Part shown: piece after piece, positions 24,740-36,439 of the stretch
How the letters are laid out: each line of letters opens with the position of its first letter
Numbering within the stretch: the first letter of the stretch is position 1
Assembly: GCF_029407905.1 (NCBI RefSeq)
Contig: NC_073628.1
Location: 87,726,501-87,790,500 of the forward strand
Length of the DNA: 64,000 nt
DNA from: Bubalus kerabau
Taxonomy: Eukaryota > Chordata > Mammalia > Artiodactyla > Bovidae
Reading direction: 5' to 3'
The notes under the pieces: generated by a model
Database searches by the model: none
What the model was told of the DNA's origin: nothing
Seen by the model: only the letters and a program-made list of their open reading frames with translations
Made by a program: the position numbers and the translations under genes

Positions 24740-25560
24740 AAATACACATATACATGTACACCCATGAGCAAAGTGAAAACAGTTCAACAAAAATAAATTA
24801 CAGTAGATTGACCCAGCAAACAAAGTAAATCAAAAATTATATTTACCAGTTAAGAGCAAAACTAAAGCATAAACTGGAAAATAAAACTAAAGCAAGGTGC
24901 CAATTGTTTAAACATCTATTCACTGTGCAAGGGGAAAAGAACAGTAGGAAGAGCAAACAAAGGAATAAATGCAGAAAAGACATAATAGGTTTTTGAAAAA
25001 ATTAAAAATAAAAGTTATAAAAAAGAGAAAAGGAAAAAAGAAAAAAGGGGAAAAAATGAAAACTTCACAGAACTGCAAAAGCCCAGTGTAGAGGCAGAGG
25101 TTTATAACAACAATAAAAAGTGTGACTGACTATACACATATACACCTATAAGCAAAATCAGAACAGTCCAACAAAAATAAAGTACAATAGATTGACCCAG
25201 CAAACAAAGAAAACCAAAAAATTATATCTACTAGAACAAAACTAACTAAAGAACAAGCTGGAAAACAAAACTAAAGCAAAGTGCCAACTGGGGAATAAAG
25301 TAAAGAAAATAAAACCAACAAATATGTTGAGAGGAAAGGAGAGAAAGAATAGATATGCAAAGTTAAATAGAAGTAGATAAAGATTTCTGTACATTCAAGA
25401 TTAACTGCAAGGGGAAAAGAACAGTAGGAAAAGCAAACAAAGGAAAAAATGTAGAAAAAATAATAATAGGTTTAAAATTTTTTTAAAAGAGAAAAGAAAA
25501 ATAAGGAAAACTCCACAAGCCAAACGTAGAAGCAGAGGTTTATAACAGCAATAAAAAATG
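24740..25560 (-). repeat. Two imperfect tandem monomers in the L1 5' UTR
   Basis: The stretch at 24741-25125 is repeated, diverged, at about 25131-25560. Shared blocks include AGATTGACCCAGCAAACAAAG (shifted about 390 bp) and GGGGAAAAGAACAGTAGGAA (shifted 480 bp, since copy two has about 90 extra bases). It is A-rich on the plus strand. Confidence 0.65.
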
Positions 25561-25686
25561 TGACTAAGGGGAAAAAAAAAAGCTCAAAAGCTTAATTGGA
25601 TTTCACAGTGCCAAAAAAATTGAGAACTACAACAGGGGTGGGGAGGGAAGAAAAAAGAAAAGAAAAAATAATCCAAAAGAATCTAT

Positions 25687-25950
25687 TTTGCTAAGTTGCT
25701 TTAGTCGTGTCCAACTCTGTGAGACCCCATAGACAGCAGCCCACCAGGATCCCCCGGCCCTGGGATTCTCCAGGCAAGAACACTGGAGTGGGTTGCCATT
25801 TCTTTCTCCAATGCATGAAAGTGAAAAGTGAAAGGGAAGTCGCTCAGTCGTGTCCGACTCTTAGCAACCCCATGGACTGCAGCCTACCAGGCTCCTCCAC
25901 CCATGGGATTTTCCAGGCAAGAGTACTGGAGTGGGGTGCCATTGTCTTCT
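25687..25950 (-). mobile_element. Bov-A2 SINE nested in the L1 5' UTR
   Basis: Dimeric Bov-A2 in reverse orientation with the GA-rich linker at 25817. The 14-bp duplication CCAAAA(G/C)AATCTAT at 25673-25686 and 25951-25964 has one mismatch. Confidence 0.9.
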
Positions 25951-26544
25951 CCAAAACAATCTATAGAGTAAGTCAAAACATAAGAATAATAAATGTTTAT
26001 GTTTTGACTGTTGTCTTTTGCTGTCAGAGTCCTTTCCCTCGCTGGGAATCACAGTCTACCTCACCTCTCTAGGATGCCCTCCAAAACTGTGCTGATGTCT
26101 GGACCTGCTGTGAGGACAGCTCAGATTCTAATCTGGTCCTACTCCTGTGTGTTCTTGCCTCCAATGTCCACAGCTATCAGAACTAGTGTGTTTTATTTTC
26201 TGGGAGCTCTCGCTGATCTTTTATGTATTCCATAGACACAGAGTCTGTCTAATTGATCGTGTGGATTGAATCTTCAGCTTGTACAGCTGGTGGGAAGGTT
26301 TTGGGTCTTCTTCCTTAGCCACACTGCCCCTGGGTTTCAGTTGTGATTTTATTTCCACCCCTGCGTGTGGGTCATCCACTGGGGATTGCTCCTGAGTCTG
26401 CCCTGGAGGACTTGGGTTTGCCCCTGTGAGGGCCAGGTGTGGAGGTGGTGCAGCTGCTTGGGTTGCAGGGAGTCTGGCAGCATCAGGTACTCAGGGGAGC
26501 TGGCGGCTAGGGCAGCAGGAAATATAGTGCTCTAGAAGGGTATG

Positions 26545-26690
26545 GTGACCAGTATAGGCCAATACGCTCCAGTATTCTTGCATGGAGAAACCCCATTCCT
26601 GACAGAGAAGCCTGGCAGGCCACAGTCTACAGGGTCACAAAGAGTCGGACACAACCAAAGCAACCTTGCGCACGTAGACGCAAGACTTTT
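26545..26690 (+). mobile_element. Diverged BovA-like segment in the L1 5' region
   Basis: Matches the BovA core (CCAGTATTCTTGCATGGAGAA ... CACAAAGAGTCGGACAC) with many changes and no clear duplication. It may be an old insertion or part of the L1 5' UTR family consensus. Confidence 0.55.
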
Positions 26691-27774
26691 TTGCCTGCGG
26701 CAGCTCTGCCCTAGTGAAAGTTGAGCGTGAAAGTGGTGCAGCTGCTTGGCTTGTGGGGACCCTGGTGGCGCCAAGTGTGCAAGGACACAGACTGCCTCTG
26801 CTGCAGGAGTTATGGCCCTATCAGAGTCTTTCTTCAAGCCTGGCAATCAGAAGGCCTTTTTGGCCAGTCTTTCTCCACAGCTCTGCCCATTCAGGCACTT
26901 AGAAGGCTCTCTTGCCTGGGGTCCTTCTCTGTTGTTTAGTGCGTCAGGCACATAGAGGGGCCCCCCTGGCTGGGGTCCTACTCTGTAGATGGGCGCATCA
27001 GTCACTTAAAGGAGCACTCTGGGTGGGGTCCTGCAGGAGTTTCATGGGCCAGCCTCTCTATTGTTCAGCTTCTGATGCTGACATGTGGGGAGAGAGAGGC
27101 TATGGTGATGGCTCCAGCCCCTACACGTGACTCAGCAGTATCGCCTTGCTTCTAAGGCTGCCCAGCTTTCTTTCACAGGCATTTCCCATCACAATCTCCT
27201 CCCTCCCCTCCATCTGTCTCTCCACAGTCAACAGCATCCCTCGCCCTGGGATTGCTCCACATTCCCCAAACTCCAGCTCCCAGCCACTGGGCCTACCAGG
27301 GGACCCTCGTCCCTGTCTGGAGTACGTATGGCTGTGGCAAGGACTGTCTGATTCTCATTCCATTTAGGCTGCCACAGCTCAGCTCACACTCTCAGCCTTA
27401 AATGTTTCTCCTCTGACGCAGACAGTTGCCCTGATGTAGGGATTGGACCCCTGCTTCAGTTCACCCACCTGCAGATGGCAGGTCCAGTCCTACTAATATT
27501 CCTCTTTTTCCCCCTAGTTCCTTCGTCCTCTAGAGTTTTGCGTGGTTCTATGTATTCTTTTCTTCTGGTCAGGTATTCCTGTCTGCTCTCAGCTGGTGTT
27601 CTGCATGCACTTACTTCTGTGTCTGAAGGTGTATTCTTAATGTATCCTTGGAGAAAGATGTACTCCACATCCACCTACTCCTCCGCCATCTTGTTCTCCC
27701 CTCACTAATGTTATTTTTAATTGCACAAGGAATGCAGGCTCTTTTGAAAAAAATTGGAAAAGAAAGATGTGTTG

Positions 27775-28255
27775 CTGTTGTTTAGTCACTAAGTCATGTC
27801 CGACTCTTTGCAACCCCACAGCCTGGAAGCAAAGCACACTTCCCTGTCCTTCACCATCTCCTGGAGTTTGCTCAAACTCATGTCCATTGAGTCGGTGATG
27901 CCATCCAACCATCTCATCCTCTGTCATCCCCTTCTCCTCCTGCCTTCAATCTTTCCCAGCATCAGGGTCTTTTCCAATGAGTTGGCTCTTCCCATCAGGT
28001 GGCCAGAGTACTAGAGCTTCAGCTTCAGCATCAGTCCTTCCAATGAATATTCAGGACTGATTTCCTTTAGGATTGACTGGTTTGATCTCCTTGCTGTCCT
28101 AGGGACTCTCCAGAGTCTTCTCCAGCACCACAATTTGAAAGCACCAATTCTTCGGCACTCAGCCTTCTCTACAGTTCCAACTCTCAAAACCAAACATGAC
28201 TATTGGAAAAACCATAGCTTCGACTATACAGATTTTTGTCAGCAGTGATGTTTCT
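27775..28255 (-). mobile_element. BovB (RTE) LINE 3' fragment
   Basis: Reverse BovB, collinear with 11721-12200 (CATGTCCATTGAGTC, CTTCAATCTTTCCCAGCATC blocks). No intact frame. Confidence 0.9.
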
Positions 28256-28339
28256 GCTTCTAAAACCACCCACACCCCCCAGCTACACTAGCAGTTGAAG
28301 TTCAGTGGCTACGTCTTACCTTAGTGTAGGCAGTGGCAG

Positions 28340-28500
28340 CCCCAACAGCAGATGCAGGGGTAAGTGGACCTGAGCCTGCTTCTATGCAGGCTCATAACAT
28401 GGGTGACCTTGGACAAGTCACTTAGCTCCTGTGAACCCAATTTCCTCACCTGTCACAATGAGGAAACCTCCACTGCAGGCGGCCGACTTGAGAAGCAAAA
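28340..28500 (+). mobile_element. MIR SINE relic
   Basis: GGTGACCTTGGACAAGTCAC and TTTCCTCACCTGTCACAATG. Confidence 0.6.
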
Positions 28501-29600
28501 GAGACATTCAATGTCAAGGGCCTGACTCATAGGAGGGCTTCAGCAGCCAAGGGCATGGTGTGGCCCCGGAGGAGGCATCAAGTGAGGAGAGGACTCAGTT
28601 ACAGCACACCACGCAGCAGTCGATGGTGCAGATCTGGGGAGAGGAGGGGGCCAGAGGGGCTGTCAGAATCTGCAGAAGCAGAGACGTGGGGAAGGATTGT
28701 ACAGTACAGGCAGGAGGAGGTGATGAGCACTGCAGGGCTGGGGGCTGTTTAATTCCCTCGCTAACCTTCACACTCATCACTTGTATCCCTCCCTCCCCTT
28801 CACTCAGCGGCAGGCCCCTGTGGTCGCAGGAGAGTGGGCACTGGGTTAGTGCAGAGGATGCAGAAGTCATGAGTGGCAGGGACCATGGCAGTAGTAAGGG
28901 CTGGGTTCATAGGGAGGGTTGCCATGGGCCAGACACTGAGCCTGCTGCCCTTTCCCACATCCTCCTGTACCCCAGGGGAGGGCGGAATGAGGGAGCTGCT
29001 GCTCTAACAGACCCTGAGAACGGAGACAGAGACAGCAAAGGGGCTGTCGAAGTGTTCAAGTGGAAGCACCCAGTCCCCACAGACCTTGTCTCTCCCAGCC
29101 ACACCTCCTTGAAATCTGAGGAAGTACAGCTTCTGAGAAGGGAACAAAGAAGATGGCAAACACACAGACTTATCTTCAACTCAGAAAGACCCTAGAAAGT
29201 AATGGGCCAGTTCCCTCAGGTACTAGAACCTGCCATATGAAACTCTAGTGCTGGGCCAAAGTCACATGCTTTTTTCAGAAAGCCAGAGCAAGGCCACTCC
29301 TGCTAAGAATGCGCCAAACTTCAATTAAACGTAAACTAATCCTTTAATGCAAAGCCAACCTGAAACAGGGCCAAGGTTGCTCACTGGGTTTCACCCACGT
29401 GGCACCAGGGAAGCCGAGCTCCTGGCAGAGGGTACATATAGATTGACTGTGGGCATCCCAGAGCATGTAAGCTGTTGTAATAATTCCCTGCAGTTTGCTC
29501 CATCAATGAATAGATGACTGCGCTCATTCACAGCACTTCTATCAGCCACAGATGATTTGGGTAAAGCCATCTCCTTTACTGTGTCGAGTAGTTCAGATGG
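28501..29600. other. Intergenic, nothing recognised
   Basis: A 211-codon open frame at 28560-29195 (+) has no recognisable domain or splice context and is not called a gene. Confidence 0.5.
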
Positions 29601-29760
29601 TGGAAGGAACACCAGGCAAAACCAAGTTTCATCTCCACACTGTGAACCAGCCGTGTGGCCTTAGGCCAGTCACTTAACCTCTCTGGGTCTCAATTTCCAT
29701 CTTGATAGAGAGGGATTTGACTGAAAAAATCAAAGTTCCCTTCTGGCCTAAATTCCTTTT
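29600..29760 (+). mobile_element. MIR SINE relic
   Basis: GTGTGGCCTTAGGCCAGTCA, then TTAACCTCTCTGGGTCTCAA. Confidence 0.6.
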
Positions 29761-29799
29761 TTTAGGCCTTCTCATATTGACTTTTGGAATCAGCAAATG

Positions 29800-30105
29800 C
29801 CACCCAAAGAAGCTGTGGCAACATAGAGAACAAATATATGGATACCAGAAGGGAGGGTAGGGGAGATGAACTGGGAGATTGGGATTGATATATACACTGT
29901 GTATAAAGTAAATAACTATTGAGAACCTCCTGTATAGCACAAGGAACTCTACTTGATGCTCTGTGATGACCTAAAGGGGAAGGAAATCCAAAAAAGACTG
30001 GATATATCTATACATGTAGCTGATCCATTTTTCTGTACAGTGGAAAGTGACACAGCAGTGTAAAGCAGCTATACTCCATTACAATAAAGTAAAGAATCTG
30101 TGGCT
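29800..30105 (+). mobile_element. L1 3' UTR fragment (older artiodactyl L1)
   Basis: ACCTCCTGTATAGCACAAGG and AGCTATACTCCATTACAATA are the last 300 bp of a common artiodactyl L1. Confidence 0.65.
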
Positions 30106-30339
30106 ACATAACACTTCCTGACTGAGTGACAAACTCCTCAGTCAGCAAGGCCTCATGCAACCCATTGGGGGTGTTCCTAAAATTGTGGCGGTAAGTCAGA
30201 TGAATAAAAGCTGTATCATGAAAGTTCTAGAATCACTGAAAATTAAAAAGACTAAAGAACTGAATTCATCTACAAAAGACAGAGCATTTCTATAATGCCC
30301 CAAATTCCCTTTCATCTGTCTTTTAACTTGAATTTTTAC

Positions 30340-30545
30340 AAGAGGAATTAATGGACTTTGAAGTCACCAGAACTGGGGTGGAACCCTGGTTCCTGGAGGA
30401 GTTACTCTCTGAACTTCAGTTTCCTTGTCTGTAAAATGAGTGTTTTTACTTTTCTGGAAACACTGTTGGAGAGATTAGCAGGGATTTATATTGAGTGATA
30501 CAGAATCTGTTAAACATGAGGTGCCCATTAAATTCATTATTGTGC
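30340..30545 (+). mobile_element. MIR SINE relic
   Basis: AACTTCAGTTTCCTTGTCTG then AAAATGAGTG. Confidence 0.5.
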
Positions 30546-30850
30546 CAGTCCTAAAGCAAGACACATGCATGTGTATTCATTTTCTTGGGGGTTTTTTTCC
30601 TCCCAAATCTCTTTTAGGTTTTTCAGGATAGGGACAAATTTCTTCTCCTGTGGGTAAAACAGTGTTTTTTACTGTAGGTAAAGCCCGCAGTGTTTTGCAT
30701 GACACTGAGCAAAATAAATGAATTAGTTAATGAAATTAGTCTTTTGTTCTTCCCTAAGATTTAGCCTTCCTTCCCAGAATTCATGCCATTTCTCCCTTCC
30801 TCTTTGAGATGGCAGATTTAAGGTCTCTCATAATATTTGTAAGTCTTAGA

Positions 30851-31025
30851 GTTGACTCTTCTGCAACCCCCATGGACTGTAGCCCATCAGACTCCCCAGC
30901 CCATGGGATTTCCCAGGCAAGAATACTGGAGTATCTCCTTCAGGGAATCTTCCTGACTCAGGGATTGAATCTGAGTCTCCTGCACTGGGAGGCAGATTCT
31001 TTACCACTGAGCCGTCAGGAAAGCC
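30851..31025 (-). mobile_element. Bov-tA SINE
   Basis: Flanked by a perfect 11-bp duplication TAAGTCTTAGA at 30840-30850 and 31026-31036. Confidence 0.92.
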
Positions 31026-31036
31026 TAAGTCTTAGA

Positions 31037-32059
31037 AGACTCCTGGCATTTGCACATCCAAGAAGAACACATGTCCACTGGGACCCATGAGGCTCCAGGC
31101 AACAGCCTGAAGGTAGAAAGCAGAACTCTCCCCACTACCCCAAAGAGCAAACCCAGCTCCCACAGTGGGCGAAATGGGGTAGATCCTTTACGCTTGGTGC
31201 TTGTCCAGTTCCAGGAAACCACACAGGCCGTCATGCTTCTGCTCCACAACACCTTTGTAGGTACATATATTTTAGATCCAGTCCCTCCATTTTCCAGACT
31301 AAGAGCAACAAGCAGGAAGGAGGGAGGTGGCAAGAGATGACACATGTGGAAATAAAACTGGAAATGTGCCTGAGAGGTAGGGCAGGGAGGTGTGCTTTCC
31401 AAGGGACAGCCACTCCACCTCCTGGGACTTTGGAAGTTTTTCCGGGGTCCCCCGATCCCCGGCTTAGACTGGAGAAGTTAAGTCATGCTCCTCCTGGCTT
31501 CACCTATGGAGGTTGCCACACCAGAGTGAAGCCAGGAAACCAGTGACTCAGGAACATCCATGAGCAGAGGGGAGGTTGGCTGCTGGTGGGATCAGCAAAC
31601 AGTAGGAGCTTGGAACCGCGGTTACCATCAGCTTTATGTTCCCAGTGCTAACCGGATGCCTAGCCCACTCGAAATGCTTGCTGAGTGAGCAGATGCATAA
31701 ATGCAAGAAGAAATGAGGGAATGAATGAATTACAGCTGGGACTAAATTAAGCAAGTATTTCAGGTCCCTTTTCAAGGGGGCTAAGACCACTATTTCATAC
31801 CTTGTGCTGCTTAGGAGGGGCAAGCAAGAGAATATTTGTTGAAGGTTCCGGGACAGTGGAGAGGGTGGTCGTGGGCTGGTCTCGGGGAGAAGAGTTGCAG
31901 GTGGGTGGCCAGCTGCCCAGGAAGTAGATGGGGGAGAAGTGGGTGCAGCTAAAGCCTGGGGGAAGTCCCAGCAGGAAGGGGTGGTCGAGCAGGGGTAGAG
32001 GGGGGAATCCGAACATCTGGGGCACCCCCATGTGGTGTATGTTGTCATCTAGTCACCCC
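31037..32059. other. Intergenic, nothing recognised
   Basis: A 166-codon frame at 31548-32048 (-) is low-complexity and has no domain. Confidence 0.5.
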
Positions 32060-32205
32060 ACCACCTCCAGAGCCCTGTGAAGTCAGTATATCATCTCTGT
32101 TTTTATTGAGGAGAAAACTTAAGCTCAGAGAAAATAAGAAACATATCAAAGGTGAAGAAGCTGGGGAGTGGAAGTGTTGGGATTTAAACCCAGGTTTGTG
32201 CATGC
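32060..32205 (-). mobile_element. MIR SINE relic
   Basis: Reverse blocks TTGAGGAGAAAACTTAAGCTC and GGATTTAAACCCAGGTTTG. Confidence 0.55.
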
Positions 32206-32207
32206 GG

Positions 32208-32430
32208 GCTGGTTGCTCAGTTGTGTCTCACTTATTTATCACCCCATGGACTGTAGCCCACCAGGCCCCTCTGTTCATGGGATTTTCAGGCAAGAATACT
32301 GGAATGGGTTGCCATTTCCTTCTCCAGGGGATCTTTCCAATCTTCCCAACCCAGGGATTGAATTCAAGTCTTCTGTATCTCCTGTACTGGCCGGCGGATT
32401 CTTTACCACTGAGCCACCTGGGAAAGCCCA
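32208..32430 (-). mobile_element. Bov-tA SINE
   Basis: Reverse Bov-tA with a small duplication (TTTCCAATCTTCCCAA) and end GAGCCACCTGGGAAAGCCC. Confidence 0.88.
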
Positions 32431-32854
32431 CTGATTAGCCAATTCTGAAGTCAACATTCTTTCCCTCTTCCAGTGCTGTCTCCTGGAGAAGACAGAGCAT
32501 TAACCATGCACATTGTCCGTGAGGCTCCCTCAGCCTCCATCCTACGGCCAATCAGTCCTGTTGACCTGCTCTCTTGAGTGGATCTAAGATCCATTGTCAT
32601 CCCTTGCTCAGCCACTGCCTTAGCCCAGCTTCCCTCACTCTCAACTGAACCACAGCAAGTCTCCTGAAGAAGGCCACCAGCTTCAATCACACTGCCCACC
32701 CACAGCCCACTCCCAAGGAACAAGCAGTGGCTTTTCCAGAAAACAAATGGAAATGTCACTGGTCTGCTCTAGGATGAATCTAGATTCATCCCTAGATGAA
32801 TCTAGGACCTGGCCTTGCCAGTCAGTCCAGAGTATCCCTCCCTACTCCCCACTC
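32431..32854. other. Intergenic, nothing recognised
   Basis: Contains a small ATGAATCTAG duplication at 32772-32806, otherwise unique. Confidence 0.5.
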
Positions 32855-33232
32855 TGTACTGGACTGGATGGCATCCCCCAAAAAAAGGATATGCCCGCAT
32901 CCTAACACCCCAACCATGTGAATATTAACATCTTGACAGATGTAATCAAGTTAAGGATCCTGAGATGAGGAGATCAGCCTGGATTACCTAGGTGGGCCCT
33001 AAACTCAAGGACAAGTGTCCTTATAAGAAGCACAAGAGACGAAGACACAGAGGTGGGGTAGAAAGCCATGTGCAAATAGAGGCAGAGACTGGAGATAGCC
33101 ACAGGGAATGCCTGGAGCCACCAGAGGCTAGACTTTAAGACTGAAGGAAGGAGTGAGGCCCCGCTGATATCTTGACTTTGGACTTCCAGCCTTTGGAACT
33201 ATGGGAGAATAAATTTCTGTGGTTTGAAGCCA
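32855..33232 (+). mobile_element. MaLR-type LTR relic
   Basis: GATGGCATCCCCCAAAAAAA, GTGTCCTTATAAGAAGCACA and GAATAAATTTCTGTGGTTTG follow LTR order. Confidence 0.5.
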
Positions 33233-33234
33233 CT

Positions 33235-33705
33235 TCAATTCAGTTCAGTTCAGTTCAGTTTAGTTGCTCAGTCGTGTCCAACTCTTTGCAACCCCATGAA
33301 TCACAGCACGCCAGACCTCCCTGTCCATCACCAACTCCCGGAGTTCACTCAGACTCAAGTCCATTGAGTCAGTGATGCCATCCAGCCATCTCATCCTCTG
33401 TCGTCCCCTTCTCGTCCTGCCCCCAATCCCTCCCAGCATCAGAGTCTTCCAATGAGTCAACTCTTCACATGAGGTGGCCAAAGTACTGGAGTTTCAGCTT
33501 TAGCATCATTCCTTCCAAAGAAATCCCAGGGCTGATCTCCTTCAGAATGGACTGGTTGGATCTCCTTGCAGTCCAGGGGACTCTCGAGAGTCTTCTCCAA
33601 CACCACAGTTCAAAAGCATCAATTCTTCAGTGCTCAGCCTTCTTCACAGTCCAACTCTCACATCCATACATGACCATAGGAAAAACCATAGCCTTGACTA
33701 GACGG
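33235..33705 (-). mobile_element. BovB (RTE) LINE 3' fragment with pentanucleotide tail
   Basis: Reverse BovB ending in a (TTCAG)n run at 33235-33262, which is the element's own 3' tail ((CTGAA)n on its sense strand). Confidence 0.92.
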
Positions 33706-34282
33706 CCCTGAGAAAGTCATGTACCTTCCCCCATGGTGCTCTAGTCATTTACTCACTGTCCTGAGAAAGAACTAACTAAGGCTCCTGAAATCCGCCTGGT
33801 TCTCTTTTTTGGCCTTTTTACATGCTGATCCCTCTGCTCCAAACACTGTTCCACCCACTTATTGCGTGACTTTTTCTGTGACATGTCAGCCGGGCTGGAT
33901 GGCCCTTATTGTGGGTTTCTACTCACCATATACTCCTCTATTCATAACATGTATGATAACTTCACCATAATTTTTTGTTTAGTTGTTCCATTAACCAGTA
34001 AGTTCCATGAAGGCAGGTGTACCCTCCCATACACAGTTGTCACTTCGTAAATATTTGCCCTGTCCCGTATCACTTTTTCCTTCCCTCCCACACCCAACTC
34101 AAATTAGCCTTCCTAGGCAGGGACCCATGAATAGAAATTATCTCTATCCTTGGCTCCCTGGTACAGTCTTCCTCTCCTGTGTCTGGGTCCCTCAAGACTT
34201 TCTTCAGTTCTACTTCCAGCTCTGGGAATGAAGAATTAATGCTTAAACTAAGGCTCATAAAGTGGCTATAAAGAGTCACTGG
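33706..34282. other. Intergenic, nothing recognised
   Basis: No supported feature. Confidence 0.5.
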
Positions 34283-34402
34283 GAGTTCCTTGGTGGCCTA
34301 GTGGTTTGGATTCTGGACTTTCACTGCCAGTCCCTGTTTAAGCAAATTGGGGAACTGAGATCCCACAAGCTGTGGGGCATGGCAAAAAAAAAAAGCCCTT
34401 AT
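34283..34402 (+). mobile_element. CHR-2-type tRNA SINE
   Basis: GGGAGTTCCTTGGTGGCCTA through GATCCCACAAGCTGTGGGGC and a short A-tail. Confidence 0.8.
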
Positions 34403-35286
34403 TTAACCCCAAGCCTACCCAAGCATAGTACCCCCTTCCTTGGGTCATGGTGATTAGCTTGTGGATAAGCACACAGTCTGGGTAAGGTTCAAGTTCTTTT
34501 CTAGAAAGTTAAATACAGATGTTCAGAGGATGCCATCCTCTTCCTTTTGGGGTCACTGGCTGGGACAAGGCCAGCTACCATCTTTGTTCATGTCCAATGC
34601 CCCCCATGTGAAGAAAGCCCATTTTCAGGTATAAAAACAGAAGTAAATGCAAGAGTAGGTTGGAAGGAAAGAGAGCAGAATGTCATTGTCATCTGAGTCC
34701 TTGTGCCCAGTCATCCCTGAGGCCACCCCAGACATCCTCAAATGTTAGTGAATTCCCTTCTTTTGTCAAGCTGGTCTGAGTTCATTTCCTGTCACCTGAG
34801 ACGGAAGTGGTCCTGCCAGATGCAATGCCTCTGCTGCCTGAAAGGTTCCATACCACCAGTCCACACGGCCCTTCTAAGGCGGGGAGGCAGAAACTTCTGT
34901 CCGGGTGAGTGAATGCCTGCCCGAGTGCACAGCCACAACACAGCTCTGCCTGCGTTCAAAGTACAAACCCTTCCCCTATCCTGGCTTCCCAGGTGCCTTC
35001 ACAGGCAGGGAGGAGGGCAAGGTCAGGGAAGGCTGGAAATAAGATAATAATATCTTGTCCAACCCCAAAGCTCCCCCAGTGCAAGTCACAACAATTTAAG
35101 CAAAAAGAGCAACAACATAACCCAAGGTGCCCTAAAACGCTCATATGACACACAAACGAGTCTATGACACCCTGAATTAATTAACCTTATGCCTCTCCTC
35201 CTTGATCTTGAGGACCTAACTGTAACCAGTGGACATAATTCAAACTCTGATTGTTTTGCATCTTTAGGGAGGAGGTATTGAGTACT
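34403..35286. other. Intergenic, nothing recognised
   Basis: No supported feature. Confidence 0.5.
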
Positions 35287-35430
35287 CAGGGCTTCCCTGG
35301 TGGCTCAGATGGTAAAGAATCCACCTGCAATCCGAGAGATCTGGGTTTGACTCTGGGTTGGGAAGATCCCCTGGAGGCGGGCATGGCAACCCAGTCCAGT
35401 ATTCTTGCCTGGAGAATCCCCATGGACAAA
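35287..35430 (+). mobile_element. 3'-truncated Bov-tA SINE
   Basis: GGGCTTCCCTGGTGGCTCAG start; stops after GAATCCCCATGGACAAAG. Confidence 0.88.
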
Positions 35431-35880
35431 GTGACAAGCTATATGTCCAGCCTAGGTTGGCCACTTAAAACAATCTGAATGTTTCTGCTGCCTCAGGACG
35501 AGGAGTCATGTCTCCCTGGGGCTCTCTTTCCTTCCAACAGGCAGATGGACCTCCCAACTGTGACACTATGACAGGTGAAGCCCTGCAGCTTTGCTAGAAG
35601 ACAACACCCAGGCCCAGAGGGCCTCATTCACAGTGACCAGTATTGCCCCCCACTTCCCCTGGCCCCTCTATGCTCTGCACCCATGGATTCCTGTGTCCCT
35701 GACTGAGAACACATGACTCTTGCCTACTGTAGAGCTCTTTGTTGCACCACCTCTTTCCTACATCCTGAACAAGGAGAAAGGGAGAAGTATCTTCTCTTTC
35801 CACTGGGCTCTGTTCCCCGATCCCACCCCCCACCCCCCATGGAACACCTGGATCACTGTTAAATATAAATAGCTGAGAGG
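35431..35880. other. Intergenic, nothing recognised
   Basis: No supported feature. Confidence 0.5.
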
Positions 35881-35884
35881 TGAG

Positions 35885-36066
35885 GCCAGCTAGGAGAAGG
35901 AGGCGGCAGAGGATGAGATGGTTAGATAGCATCAATGACTCAATGGACATGAGTTTGAGCAAACTCCTTGAGATAGTGGTGGACAGAGGAGCCTGGCCTG
36001 CTGCAGTCCGTGGGGTCGCAAAGAGTCAGACACAACACTAAGACACAACTTAGTGGCTAAACAACA
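35885..36066 (+). mobile_element. BovB 3' end fragment
   Basis: GACTCAATGGACATGAGTTTG and AAACAACAACAA end on the plus strand. It is the last ruminant-specific retroposon before the 27-kb free domain. Confidence 0.8.
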
Positions 36067-36439
36067 ACAAAGTCCAGCAATTAAGTTTTGTGGCCTCACC
36101 AGAATGAGTCAGGTAAGGATTTCATTAAAATATGTATGAACATGCTCCAAGATTACAAATGATAGGTAACTGCAGGGACATTAGATGAATTAAGTTCAAT
36201 GAAAATTAACTTGTATTTTATAGTACTTTAAAAAGCATAGATTATTTCCTTTAACTACTTGACCATGGACTAGACATAAACTGATGTTAGACCACAAGAA
36301 AGAAAATTATATTGTTTCACTTGCAGATAAATAATATTTTTTCATAGTTTCCCTCTAATTTCAGAGAAATGTAATGAGCCCTATGATTTTGTCAGTTCAG
36401 CAGCAGCCTCATTTCAGGGAACTATCTCCCCATCCCCCA

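Larger units (their letters stand above)
18381..27701 (-). mobile_element. L1_BT-type LINE-1, 5'-complete but inactivated, with nested SINEs
   Basis: The minus-strand element begins with GGGAGAACAAGATGGCGG (27701 downward, the L1 promoter start with a YY1-type site) and ends in an A-rich tail at 18381. It is bounded by an imperfect target-site duplication (TCACTAATG then a T-rich stretch) at 18364-18380 and 27702-27718. ORF1 coiled-coil pieces lie at about 23.3-24.2 kb. ORF2 endonuclease pieces (LQETH, GDFN motifs) are at 22.6-23.3 kb, reverse-transcriptase pieces (RQGCPLSP, FADD) at 21.06-21.42 kb, and the cysteine-rich C-terminus at 18.9-19.5 kb. Stops and frameshifts break all frames, so it is not mobile. 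Without the four clear SINEs it is about 8.3 kb, near full L1_BT length. Confidence 0.88.

Noticed and set aside
28560..29195. 211-codon plus-strand frame
   Set aside because: No recognisable domain, no promoter or splice context, and composition like its surroundings.
31548..32048. 166-codon minus-strand frame
   Set aside because: Serine/proline-rich low-complexity product with no recognisable family and no gene structure around it.
402..35430. Repeated 200-300 bp units as a possible array system or tRNA gene cluster
   Set aside because: They are dispersed Bov-tA and Bov-A2 SINEs with individual target duplications; the tRNA-like halves are SINE-derived.
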